DNA from: Paenibacillus oryzisoli
GTDB lineage: Bacteria; Bacillota; Bacilli; Paenibacillales; NBRC-103111
Assembly (NCBI RefSeq): GCF_001653565.1
Contig: NZ_LYPB01000060.1
Coordinates: forward strand, 114,719-178,718
Length of the DNA: 64,000 nucleotides
Direction: 5' to 3'
Shown: in pieces, positions 20,219-28,481 of the stretch
How the letters are laid out: each line of letters opens with the position of its first letter
Numbering within the stretch: the stretch's first letter is position 1
Translations under genes and position numbers: made by a program
Notes under the pieces: generated by a model
What the model saw: only the letters and a program-made list of their open reading frames with translations
The model's database searches: none
What the model was told of the DNA's origin: nothing

Positions 20219-21058
20219 ATGCCTAGGACTGAACTGACTGAGCAATCGCCGGAAGAAATATCAGCGAGACTGTACCGTTACGACCGTATTGCAGATAAAA
20301 TTGAAGGCAGTACCCATTGGAATGAAACCCATCTTGCTGCTTATTGGCGAGACGGATTTGCCGCAATTGAACATGTATTAAAGGAAGAAGATATTCAAAA
20401 TTCGAAAGAAGCTTTGCATGAGCTTATTTTTAAAGATAATAAAGGGGCACAAATTCAATTCTCTAAGCCAAAAAGTGAATTGAAAACGGACGAAGAGAAA
20501 GAACTAGCTGTTAGGAAGGTGCATGAGTTCGTCAACGTGGACGAACGTCTGCGAGGGATTGCGGAACATCCTGCGATCATTGCCATTGTTCAAGATATCC
20601 TGGGGGAAACGCCGCGGCTTGTGCAGGATATGGCATTGCTTAAACCTCCGCATGGCGGTGGGGAAAAGCCGTGGCATCAAGATATGGCGTATGGAAACTT
20701 GGCTTATGAGAAACCCGTAGTCGGCGTGTGGATTGCCCTTGATGAAGCTGCGCTTGATAATGGCTGTATGCATGTCATCCCGGGTTCTCATGCAGACGGG
20801 GCAACACCCCATTATGCGATTAGAGATTGGCAACTCTGCGATAGCCATGTGCAAGTGGAGAGAGATGTTGCAGTCCCTTTACTGCCAGGAGGCATACTAT
20901 TGTTCCACGGGTTACTCAAACATGGAACTCCGTATAATCTATCAACGAAGAAGCGCCGCGCTCTACAGTTCCATTATGTAGGTGAATCAGCTGTTAAGCT
21001 TACGCCGAAAGAATACAAGCGATTTTTTACTAATGAGATGAGCGGTGCTGAATGCTAG
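20219..21058 (+). CDS. Phytanoyl-CoA dioxygenase family protein (Fe(II)/2-oxoglutarate oxygenase)
   Basis: 279 residues. The iron-binding facial triad is visible: H153-x-D155 in KPWHQDMAYG and distal H235 in LLKHGTPYN. R247 (KKRRALQF) is placed to bind the 2-oxoglutarate carboxylate. This family hydroxylates diverse small molecules, and the substrate here is unknown. The ATG at 20219 follows GGAGGGG. Divergent pairing with a cupin-AraC regulator suggests induction by the substrate. Confidence 0.85.
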   Translation: MPRTELTEQSPEEISARLYRYDRIADKIEGSTHWNETHLAAYWRDGFAAIEHVLKEEDIQNSKEALHELIFKDNKGAQIQFSKPKSELKTDEEKELAVRKVHEFVNVDERLRGIAEHPAIIAIVQDILGETPRLVQDMALLKPPHGGGEKPWHQDMAYGNLAYEKPVVGVWIALDEAALDNGCMHVIPGSHADGATPHYAIRDWQLCDSHVQVERDVAVPLLPGGILLFHGLLKHGTPYNLSTKKRRALQFHYVGESAVKLTPKEYKRFFTNEMSGAEC

Positions 21059-21073
21059 CGCTTATTAGATAAA

Positions 21074-21121
21074 GTACACTTAAAAGGCGTGCCCCAATAG
21101 GGATGCGCCTTTTAAGTGTAC
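21074..21121. terminator. Bidirectional terminator-like hairpin
   Basis: Perfect 16-bp stem: GTACACTTAAAAGGCG (21074-21089) with CGCCTTTTAAGTGTAC (21106-21121). It sits between the convergent oxygenase and glycosyltransferase genes. No long U-run follows. Confidence 0.7.
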
Positions 21122-21157
21122 ACACACGAAGTGTTCAACGGTCATTTCTTGGCGTTC

Positions 21158-22651
21158 TTAGCCTGAACTTGCACGAATCGAACGAATGAACTGCAGGGTG
21201 GATTCAAAGTATGGTTCATCCTGGTAGTATTGAATGAATAAGTCTTCAAAACCCTCGGTGTTCGTCGTCATTCGGTAGGAGATGATTCCGTGGTACCAAG
21301 GAATGATCTTGTTGAATAAGGCTTGCCGCTTATCAAATCGAATATCTTGCATGGTTAGCCCTTTGCCCAGAAAATAGCTCAGAATGGTTTGATAACTACG
21401 GAAAACGACGTTTCCGAAATTGTAACCGCTTGGTTCATTAGCTGCGAATTGATACATACTGCGGTTTATGATGCAGAAGCGAGGGTTTCGCTGCAAGATA
21501 CAATATTGGATATACATTTGGTTAAAGGAAGAATCCAGAAACCGATCGGGAGTGTCTACCTTCAATAAATCTTCTCGGCGTAGGACAGTGCCCGTAATAA
21601 AGGTTGACATAATGGACGTTTCAGCTAGAAAAGCAGGTAGTCCCTCTTTCACATAAATACGACCGTCATTATTATGCACATTCACATGCAATACGCCACA
21701 ATCAGCATGACGCTCAATCGTGTCCAGAAGTGGCAGGAGTGTTCCTTCTACTTGAAAATCATCGTCTCCTTGTAACTTAATGAACGTTCCTGTTCCTTGG
21801 AACATGACTCGAAAAATGTTTCGGTCTGCTCCGATGTTCTCATCATTACGGGTATACCGTAAATTCTCGTATTGTGCACGATATTTGTCTACCACTTGCG
21901 GAGTCCCATCGGTTGAAGCATTATCTGACACAATAACCTCAACCTTATCGTTGTTTCCCACCTGAGACAAGATTGCTTGGAGACAAAGATCCAAATTCGC
22001 TGCACGGTTGTAGGTTGGCAGGCAGATCGACAAAAGCTTTTGCTGACGGCGAGCTAACAATCGCTGCTCCGCTTCTTCTTCGGAACTTACATCTTCCCAG
22101 ATCCCGCTTACTGGTTCATAGACTTGAATGATGCGCGCGGGTGATCCCTCAACAACACAATAGTCAGGCACATCCTGTTCTACGAGACTATGGGGCCGAA
22201 CCACACTTCCTTTACCGATATGAAGATTTCCGATAATGACTGTGCTGTCACCTAGGCAAGCTCCTTCTCCAATATAGACATGGTCGGATTGCGAAGTTAA
22301 GCCTTGTGACAAAACGGGAATGCCTACGTGGCGATAATGATGGTCCGTATCGGAGATGAATACGTTCGAACCTATTTCAACATGAGGTCCTAATTCTACC
22401 CGATTCGCTGCCGAGATTATTAAGCCTGGACTGGATTTGCAGCCGTCGCCGAGGATGATTCTAGGGTATTTCTGCGGATCTTGACTGATGATGTTGAACC
22501 AGTAATGGGCTTGGATGGATACGTTATTGCCAATGGATATGCCTTCTGGGCAGAAGATCTGACCGCCTTCCTCCATCTTTGAGTTTTCGCCGTAATAGTG
22601 AAACCTTGCCGTGAAATCGGCATGTAAATAGGGTGTTGACATTCGATTCAC
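21158..22651 (-). CDS. Fusion of left-handed beta-helix acyltransferase and family 2 glycosyltransferase (copy B)
   Basis: 497 residues. Residues 1-175 contain hexapeptide repeats typical of LbH acyltransferases (IGNNVSIQ, IGEGACLGDSTVIIG, IGKGSVVRPHSLV). From about 210 a GT-A fold begins (LLSICLPTYNRAANL, VIVSDNASTDGTP, then the metal-binding QGDDDF). The GT part resembles RfbV-type abequosyltransferases, an inference from motif style. It would transfer a nucleotide-activated sugar and possibly acylate it. It is a close paralogue of the upstream gene, which it overlaps by 4 bp. Both are divergent from the CDP-sugar operon, so they are likely the transferases for that sugar. Confidence 0.85.
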   Translation of the reverse strand: MNRMSTPYLHADFTARFHYYGENSKMEEGGQIFCPEGISIGNNVSIQAHYWFNIISQDPQKYPRIILGDGCKSSPGLIISAANRVELGPHVEIGSNVFISDTDHHYRHVGIPVLSQGLTSQSDHVYIGEGACLGDSTVIIGNLHIGKGSVVRPHSLVEQDVPDYCVVEGSPARIIQVYEPVSGIWEDVSSEEEAEQRLLARRQQKLLSICLPTYNRAANLDLCLQAILSQVGNNDKVEVIVSDNASTDGTPQVVDKYRAQYENLRYTRNDENIGADRNIFRVMFQGTGTFIKLQGDDDFQVEGTLLPLLDTIERHADCGVLHVNVHNNDGRIYVKEGLPAFLAETSIMSTFITGTVLRREDLLKVDTPDRFLDSSFNQMYIQYCILQRNPRFCIINRSMYQFAANEPSGYNFGNVVFRSYQTILSYFLGKGLTMQDIRFDKRQALFNKIIPWYHGIISYRMTTNTEGFEDLFIQYYQDEPYFESTLQFIRSIRASSG

Positions 22652-24132
22652 TCTCCGTCAATTAAATTCGATGTTGGCGATTGGATGCTTCGAATAATGG
22701 CCAAAGCCTCATGATAGTAAGGTTCATCCTGATAGTGCTCGGTATAGATGTCTTCAAATCGTTCTACGTTCGCAATCATACGTGTTTCAATAATCCGTCT
22801 GTACCAGGGGATCGCATATTCATACAAGGTGCGTTTTTTCTCGCTGCGAAGCTGATCTATCGTTAATCCTTTGTCAATGAAGTAAGACAGAATGGATTGA
22901 TAGCTGCGGAAAATGATTTCACCAAAATTATAGGAGTCGGAAGAAATACCTGCGTACGTATACATGTTAGCGTTCATGATACAGAATTTTGGATTTTCCA
23001 TTAGAATGGCATATTGCAGATACACTTGATTAAAAGAGGAATCAATAAAATGAGCAGGATCCTTAATTCTTTTCAATTCTTCACGCCGCAAAATGGTTGA
23101 GGTAATGAACGTAGCATAAATCGATGTCAGCTCGAGGAAAGCGCTCATGCCTTCATGAACTTGAACTCGTCCATTGCCATTTCTAACATTGATATGAACG
23201 ACTCCACAATCGCCATGCATATGAAGAACGTGAATCAGGGGCATGAGCGTTCCGTCAACATAGAAGTCGTCATCGCCTTGCAGCTTCACGAACTTCCCAT
23301 TTGCTTGATTCATAACATGATAAATATTTCGATCTGGGCCGATATTTTCTTCGTTACAGATATAAGTTAAGTTCGGATAAAGTTCGAGATATCTGTTCAT
23401 AAGAGCAGGAGTCGAATCCGTAGAAGCATTGTCAGAGACAATGACTTCAACCAGGTCGCACGTTCCGATTTGTGAGAATATGCTAGTTAAGCAATGTTCT
23501 AGATGAGAGGCTCGATTGTAGGTTGGGATGCATATCGATAGGAGCGGGTGTTGTTTGCGATAATTTACGAAATGTTCAGCTTCTGAATGGGGTGGAATAT
23601 CGACCCAGTGCCCTATGTCAGGTAGGTAAATTTGGGTGATTTGGGCTGGATCTCCTGCTACGACACAGTAGTCTGGCACGTTGCTTGTGACTACACTGTT
23701 GGGCTTAACGACAGCGCCTTTGCCGATGGTTAGAGGTCCTTTAACGATTGCATTTGCACCGATCCAAGAGCCTTCACCAATGCGCATGTGCCCACTTAAG
23801 ACCCGGTTATTGTTAGAGGTATCTGTAAGTGTAACATTCGGTCCGATAAGCACATTTCGTTCTAACTCAATATGGTTATCAGCAATAACGCTGACACCCA
23901 AATTGAATTGGCAGCCGTCACCAATTACGATCTTGGGGGAATTCTCCGCACGAGGAGAAACGGTATTAAATACATAAGGAGCGCGCATAAAAACACTGTT
24001 CCCTAGGCTTATTTGATCTGGATGCTCAAAATGGCCCCCTTTCTGGATGAAAGTATGACTTCCGAATTTATGAAATTGTGAAGCGAGCTCTGGACTAATA
24101 TATGTTGTCAAATTTCTCTCCTCCAAGTACAA
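22648..24132 (-). CDS. Fusion of left-handed beta-helix acyltransferase and family 2 glycosyltransferase (copy A)
   Basis: 494 residues with the same architecture as the downstream paralogue. Hexapeptide repeats span residues 30-165 (LGNSVFMR, IGEGSWIGANAIVKG, IGKGAVVKPNSVV). A GT2 domain starts near 200 (LLSICIPTYNRASHL, VIVSDNASTDSTP, QGDDDF). The ATG at 24132 follows GGAGGAGAG on the minus strand. The pair arose by tandem duplication and has since diverged, which suggests two related linkages. It is the first gene of its operon and is separated from rfbH by a 182-bp divergent promoter region. Confidence 0.85.
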   Translation of the reverse strand: MYLEERNLTTYISPELASQFHKFGSHTFIQKGGHFEHPDQISLGNSVFMRAPYVFNTVSPRAENSPKIVIGDGCQFNLGVSVIADNHIELERNVLIGPNVTLTDTSNNNRVLSGHMRIGEGSWIGANAIVKGPLTIGKGAVVKPNSVVTSNVPDYCVVAGDPAQITQIYLPDIGHWVDIPPHSEAEHFVNYRKQHPLLSICIPTYNRASHLEHCLTSIFSQIGTCDLVEVIVSDNASTDSTPALMNRYLELYPNLTYICNEENIGPDRNIYHVMNQANGKFVKLQGDDDFYVDGTLMPLIHVLHMHGDCGVVHINVRNGNGRVQVHEGMSAFLELTSIYATFITSTILRREELKRIKDPAHFIDSSFNQVYLQYAILMENPKFCIMNANMYTYAGISSDSYNFGEIIFRSYQSILSYFIDKGLTIDQLRSEKKRTLYEYAIPWYRRIIETRMIANVERFEDIYTEHYQDEPYYHEALAIIRSIQSPTSNLIDGE

Positions 24133-24314
24133 ATTCCATCAATTTTGTCCACTAGTATTCAACATATTCAACTTACTCAAGAGTTTCACTGGGTATTAAT
24201 GGGTTTATTTAAACTTAATTCCATGGCCTATCGGCATTTGTCTCAGTCCAACCAGAAGTTAAACTCATAGGATAATAGTGGTTGAATTTTAATTGAAACG
24301 GAGGCAATTTCCGT

Positions 24315-25634
24315 ATGGAACAGTCCAGCAGTGAACTTCGGCAACAAATTGTTGCTTTAACTAAACAATATTATGAAGCGAATTGGCCCCAAACGGTGTT
24401 CGAACCGGGAGTTACCAATGTTCCCGTAAGTGGCAAAACGTTTGATGGTGAAGAGTTGAGCCATTTAGTTGATGCATCGCTGGATTTTTGGCTAACAACG
24501 GGCCGTTATGCGAGTGAATTCGAGCAAAAATTTGCTTCTTTCATTGGTACACGTTATGCCTTGCTAACGAACTCAGGTTCGAGTGCTAATCTACTTGCTC
24601 TATCTGCCTTGACGTCTCCATTATTGAAAGATCGGCGACTGCAGCCAGGAGACGAAGTGATTACGGTAGCAGCGGGGTTCCCGACAACTGTAAATCCAAT
24701 TATTCAGAACGGGCTTGTACCAGTTTTCCTTGATGTCAAACTCCCTACTTACAATATTGACACAACCTTATTAGAAAGTGCGGTCAGCCCGCGTACGAAA
24801 GCAATTATGATCGCTCATACGTTAGGTAACTTGTTTGATCTGGCTGAAGTGAAGCGAGTGGCGGATAAACACGGGTTATGGCTGATTGAAGATTGTTGTG
24901 ATGCTGTCGGGTCGGAATATGGGGGACGTAAAGCAGGGACTTTCGGAGATTTGGCGACTGTCAGTTTCTATCCTGCACACCATATTACGATGGGTGAAGG
25001 CGGGGCTGTTCTGATGAATTCTCCTCTACTCAAAAAAATAGTCGAGTCTTTCCGTGACTGGGGACGGGACTGCTGGTGTGAGCCAGGCAAAGACAATACA
25101 TGCTGCCGAAGATTCGGCTGGCAATTGGGTGATCTGCCTTTTGGCTACGATCATAAATATACGTATAGTCATATCGGCTACAACCTGAAAGTAACGGATA
25201 TGCAAGCAGCGATTGGTGTGGCTCAAATGCAGAAGCTGCCAGATTTCATCGCGAAGCGAAAAGCTAATTTCAACCGACTTAAGGAGGCGCTCCAACCGTT
25301 GGAAGAATACCTGCTTCTGCCTGAACCCACGCCGAATAGTGTTCCGAGTTGGTTCGGGTTCCCGATTACAGTTAGGGACGAATCACCCGTAACTCGCGAA
25401 CAGCTGACAGCAGCTCTTGAGCGGAATCGCATCGGTACTAGATTGCTGTTTGCAGGGAATCTGTTGCGTCAACCTGCTTACAAACATACTACTCATCGCA
25501 TTGTTGGGAACCTGACGAATACAGATGTGATTATGAATAGAACGTTCTGGATCGGCGTTCATCCTGGTCTAACGCAGGAGATGCTTGATTACACGGTGCA
25601 AACGCTTCGTGATACCTTGAAGAAGAGGGGTTAG
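24315..25634 (+). CDS. rfbH: CDP-4-keto-6-deoxy-D-glucose-3-dehydrase (E1), RfbH type
   Basis: 439 residues. It has a DegT/aminotransferase fold in which the PLP-binding Lys is replaced by His (H222 in [14 protein letters not shown]), the hallmark of 3-dehydrases that use PMP. Cysteines C253, C255, C263 and C264 ([13 protein letters not shown]) match the iron-sulfur ligand region of E1. The enzyme removes the C3 hydroxyl of CDP-4-keto-6-deoxyglucose together with an E3 reductase (not found in this window). It is the first gene of a tight five-gene operon; SD ACGGAGG precedes the ATG. CATAGGATA at 24266-24274 is a weak sporulation-type -10 candidate. Confidence 0.93.
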   Translation: MEQSSSELRQQIVALTKQYYEANWPQTVFEPGVTNVPVSGKTFDGEELSHLVDASLDFWLTTGRYASEFEQKFASFIGTRYALLTNSGSSANLLALSALTSPLLKDRRLQPGDEVITVAAGFPTTVNPIIQNGLVPVFLDVKLPTYNIDTTLLESAVSPRTKAIMIAHTLGNLFDLAEVKRVADKHGLWLIEDCCDAVGSEYGGRKAGTFGDLATVSFYPAHHITMGEGGAVLMNSPLLKKIVESFRDWGRDCWCEPGKDNTCCRRFGWQLGDLPFGYDHKYTYSHIGYNLKVTDMQAAIGVAQMQKLPDFIAKRKANFNRLKEALQPLEEYLLLPEPTPNSVPSWFGFPITVRDESPVTREQLTAALERNRIGTRLLFAGNLLRQPAYKHTTHRIVGNLTNTDVIMNRTFWIGVHPGLTQEMLDYTVQTLRDTLKKRG

Positions 25635-25637
25635 TCA

Positions 25638-26408
25638 ATGAAGGTCGTTATTCTTGCCGGGGGATTCGGTACGCGAATTAGTGAAGAAACACATGTTAAA
25701 CCGAAGCCAATGATCGAAATCGGTGACAAGCCGATTCTTTGGCATATCATGAAGACCTATTCGTCACATGGTTTTAATGATTTTATTATTTGTTTAGGCT
25801 ATAAAGGATACTTCATTAAAGAATATTTCGCTCACTATTATTTACATGAAGCGGACATTACATTTGACTTCGGTAATCATAACGAAACAATTGTTCACCA
25901 TCATAATGCACCACCCTGGAAGGTCACATTGGTGGATACCGGTAAGGATACGATGACAGGAGGTCGTGTCAAACGCATACAGAGCTATGTCGGAGATGAG
26001 ACTTTTCTGCTTACTTATGGGGATGGATTGTCGGACCTAGATATTGGGAAGCTCATTGAATTCCACAAGGCCCATGGGAAACTTGCTACGGTAACTGCTG
26101 TTCAGCCTTCTGGGCGATTCGGATCGCTCCGTCTGACGAAGCAGGATCAAGTGCTCGGCTTCCAAGAGAAACCTGCAGGAGACGGAGGCTGGATTAATGC
26201 TGGATTTTTCGTCATGGAGCCGGAGGTTTTCGACAAGATCGACGGTGACAGTACGGTACTGGAGAAAGAACCACTGGAGAATCTGACGCAGAATGGACAT
26301 TTAATGGCTTTTAAACATGAAGGTTTCTGGCATCCCATGGATACACTGCGCGACAAGAATTATCTAGAAGACTTATGGAAATCGCAGAAAGCTCCTTGGA
26401 AAAAATAA
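25638..26408 (+). CDS. rfbF: Glucose-1-phosphate cytidylyltransferase
   Basis: 256 residues, full length. The N-terminal nucleotidyltransferase signature is VVILAGGFGTRISEETHVKP, followed by KPMIEIGDKPILWHIMK, which is typical of RfbF. It makes CDP-glucose from CTP and glucose-1-phosphate, the first step of the CDP-dideoxysugar pathway. It starts 3 bp after the rfbH stop, with the SD (AAGAGGGG) inside the rfbH end, so translation is coupled. Confidence 0.95.
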   Translation: MKVVILAGGFGTRISEETHVKPKPMIEIGDKPILWHIMKTYSSHGFNDFIICLGYKGYFIKEYFAHYYLHEADITFDFGNHNETIVHHHNAPPWKVTLVDTGKDTMTGGRVKRIQSYVGDETFLLTYGDGLSDLDIGKLIEFHKAHGKLATVTAVQPSGRFGSLRLTKQDQVLGFQEKPAGDGGWINAGFFVMEPEVFDKIDGDSTVLEKEPLENLTQNGHLMAFKHEGFWHPMDTLRDKNYLEDLWKSQKAPWKK

Positions 26409-26431
26409 AGACTGGGAGAAAGGGGAGCCGT

Positions 26432-27514
26432 ATGGTCAATTCAGCTTACTGGCGTGGAAAGAGAGTCCTCATTACTGGACATACTGGCTTCAAAGGAGCT
26501 TGGCTAAGCATGTGGCTGCTATCACTTGGTGCCGATGTCATCGGCTATGCACTGCAACCTCCGACTAAGCCTAGTTTATTTCATTTATGTGGATTGGATA
26601 AGGATATGCAATCGACCTTTGCGGATATTCGTGATCTAGAGCGACTGCGGCAAGTGGTGGCTGACACGGACCCGACAATCATCTTTCATATGGCCGCCCA
26701 ACCGATCGTAAGGAATTCCTACAAGCATCCAGTAGATACGTATGAGGTGAATGTGATGGGCACCGTGAATCTGCTGGAGGCTGTTCGACTGGCTGCAGCT
26801 GGCGGTAAGAGCTCGATTCAGGCTGTAATTAATGTAACAACAGACAAATGCTATGAGAACCGCGAATGGGCGTGGGGATATCGAGAGAACGACAGTCTAG
26901 GCGGATTCGATCCCTATTCGAACAGCAAAGCTTGTTCGGAACTCGTCACTTCGGCTTATCGCAATTCTTTTTTTCAGTCCGAGACGGGTATAAGTATAGC
27001 TACTGCTCGAGCAGGCAATGTAATTGGCGGAGGGGATTGGGCGGAAGATCGATTAATACCGGATTGTATACGCGCATATTTATCTAAGAACGTTATGAGC
27101 ATACGTAATCCTGCTGCAATTAGACCATGGCAACATGTATTGGAGCCGCTTGGCGGCTATTTGTTACTGGCTGAACACATGGTGCAGAACACGGGCAAAT
27201 ATGGGGGAAGTTGGAATTTCGGGCCACAAGACGCTGATGTACAAAGTGTGGAGTGGGTGGTACAGCGGCTTGGTACGAAATTAGGGAACCACGACTTCTA
27301 TGAGATTGAGCCAGCAACCAATCAGGTCAAACATCCACATGAAGCTAACTTGCTCAAGCTTGATTGTTCCAAATCTAGCAGTTACTTGAACTGGCATCCG
27401 AGATGGCCGCTTGATACGGCACTGGCTCGAATTGCAGAATGGCTACTTGCATTCAAGGAACAACGTGATATCCGTACTGTCTGTTTGGAGCAGGTTGAGG
27501 CATACATGGCTTAA
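26432..27514 (+). CDS. rfbG: CDP-glucose 4,6-dehydratase
   Basis: 360 residues from the ATG at 26432, which has AAGGGGAG close upstream. An in-frame ATG at 26375 lies inside rfbF and has no SD. This is an extended SDR with NAD-binding GHTGFKG and the characteristic RfbG sequences MAAQPIVRNSYKHPVDTYE, TTDKCYENREWAWGY and DPYSNSKACSE (YxxxK). It converts CDP-glucose to CDP-4-keto-6-deoxyglucose, the substrate of RfbH. Confidence 0.95.
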   Translation: MVNSAYWRGKRVLITGHTGFKGAWLSMWLLSLGADVIGYALQPPTKPSLFHLCGLDKDMQSTFADIRDLERLRQVVADTDPTIIFHMAAQPIVRNSYKHPVDTYEVNVMGTVNLLEAVRLAAAGGKSSIQAVINVTTDKCYENREWAWGYRENDSLGGFDPYSNSKACSELVTSAYRNSFFQSETGISIATARAGNVIGGGDWAEDRLIPDCIRAYLSKNVMSIRNPAAIRPWQHVLEPLGGYLLLAEHMVQNTGKYGGSWNFGPQDADVQSVEWVVQRLGTKLGNHDFYEIEPATNQVKHPHEANLLKLDCSKSSSYLNWHPRWPLDTALARIAEWLLAFKEQRDIRTVCLEQVEAYMA

Positions 27515-27529
27515 AGGAGGTAGTTCGGA

Positions 27530-28468
27530 TTGCGAATTTTGGTGACCGGAGCTACTGGTTTTGTTGGGGCGTGTTTGGCAAGGCGATTAGTAGCGGAAGG
27601 ATACGACGTACACATCTTTACTAGAGCGCTATCTGACAAATGGCGGATTCGGGATCTACTTCCGCATGTCACTGAGCATGACGCGGATTTGCGGAATTCA
27701 GAGCGGATTCGCGAACGGATAGCAACTATTCGGCCAGAAATTATTTATCATGCTGCGGTTTATGGTGGGTTTTCTTTTCAAAATGAAGCCGAATTCATCT
27801 ATGCCTTGAATTTCCAAGGGACCGTTCATCTGTTATCAGCTTGCGAACAGGTGGGATTCTCAGCTTTCATCAATCTGAGCTCCTCGTCTGAATATGGAAT
27901 GAAATCTACTCCGATGCAAGAGGATGATCTACTTGAACCTATTGGCGATTATGCTGTTTCGAAGGCCGCAGCAACGTTGTATTGCCGTACGAGGGCGGTA
28001 GAAAGGCAGCTGCCGATCGTTACGCTGCGACTATTTTCTCCCTATGGACCATGGGATGACCCTAAACGCTATATCCCGTATGTTGTACGCACGCTGCTTG
28101 CTGGTCAGCAACCGCAATTGACCGTTCCTCATTCTGTTCGTGATTACATCTATATAGATGATGTGGTTGAAGCTTGTATGTGCGTTATGCGACAAACAGC
28201 GTGCTATGGAGAGATTATCAATATTGGTTCAGGTGAGCAAGTGTCGATCGGCAAGGTCGCGGATCTTCTGACGGAACAAATCGCGAATGGCATCGAGCCT
28301 AAGTGGGGGGTGTCCTTGCGTACGAAGATGGAACCAACGGATTGGAGAGCGAATATTGAGAAAGCCAATAGGTTATTACAGTGGGAACCAAAGATAACAT
28401 TGCTAGATGGTCTTGCCCGGACGGTAAATTGGCATAAGGAACATCTGAAAAGGGATTCTGGCAATTAA
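27530..28468 (+). CDS. NAD(P)-dependent sugar epimerase/reductase (SDR); YerF-like or CDP-abequose/paratose-synthase-like
   Basis: 312 residues from a TTG at 27530 with a strong SD (AAAGGAGG) eight bases upstream. Extended SDR fold: GATGFVG at the N-terminus, LSSSSEYGM and catalytic YAVSK. Two roles are plausible. It could reduce the 4-keto group to give CDP-paratose or abequose (RfbS/RfbJ-like). Or it could reduce the side-chain ketone after two-carbon addition, as YerF does in yersiniose A synthesis. The ThDP enzyme gene right after it favours the second role. Sequence alone does not decide. Confidence 0.75.
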   Translation: MRILVTGATGFVGACLARRLVAEGYDVHIFTRALSDKWRIRDLLPHVTEHDADLRNSERIRERIATIRPEIIYHAAVYGGFSFQNEAEFIYALNFQGTVHLLSACEQVGFSAFINLSSSSEYGMKSTPMQEDDLLEPIGDYAVSKAAATLYCRTRAVERQLPIVTLRLFSPYGPWDDPKRYIPYVVRTLLAGQQPQLTVPHSVRDYIYIDDVVEACMCVMRQTACYGEIINIGSGEQVSIGKVADLLTEQIANGIEPKWGVSLRTKMEPTDWRANIEKANRLLQWEPKITLLDGLARTVNWHKEHLKRDSGN

Positions 28469-28481
28469 AGGGGGGACAGTG

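Noticed and set aside
26375..26431. An earlier ATG for rfbG at 26375 inside rfbF
   Set aside because: No SD there; the ATG at 26432 has AAGGGGAG at good spacing and gives the usual family N-terminus.
24315..28468. Interpretation as an LPS O-antigen locus
   Set aside because: The genes have names from that pathway, but all other content is Gram-positive and spore-related, so no LPS is expected.
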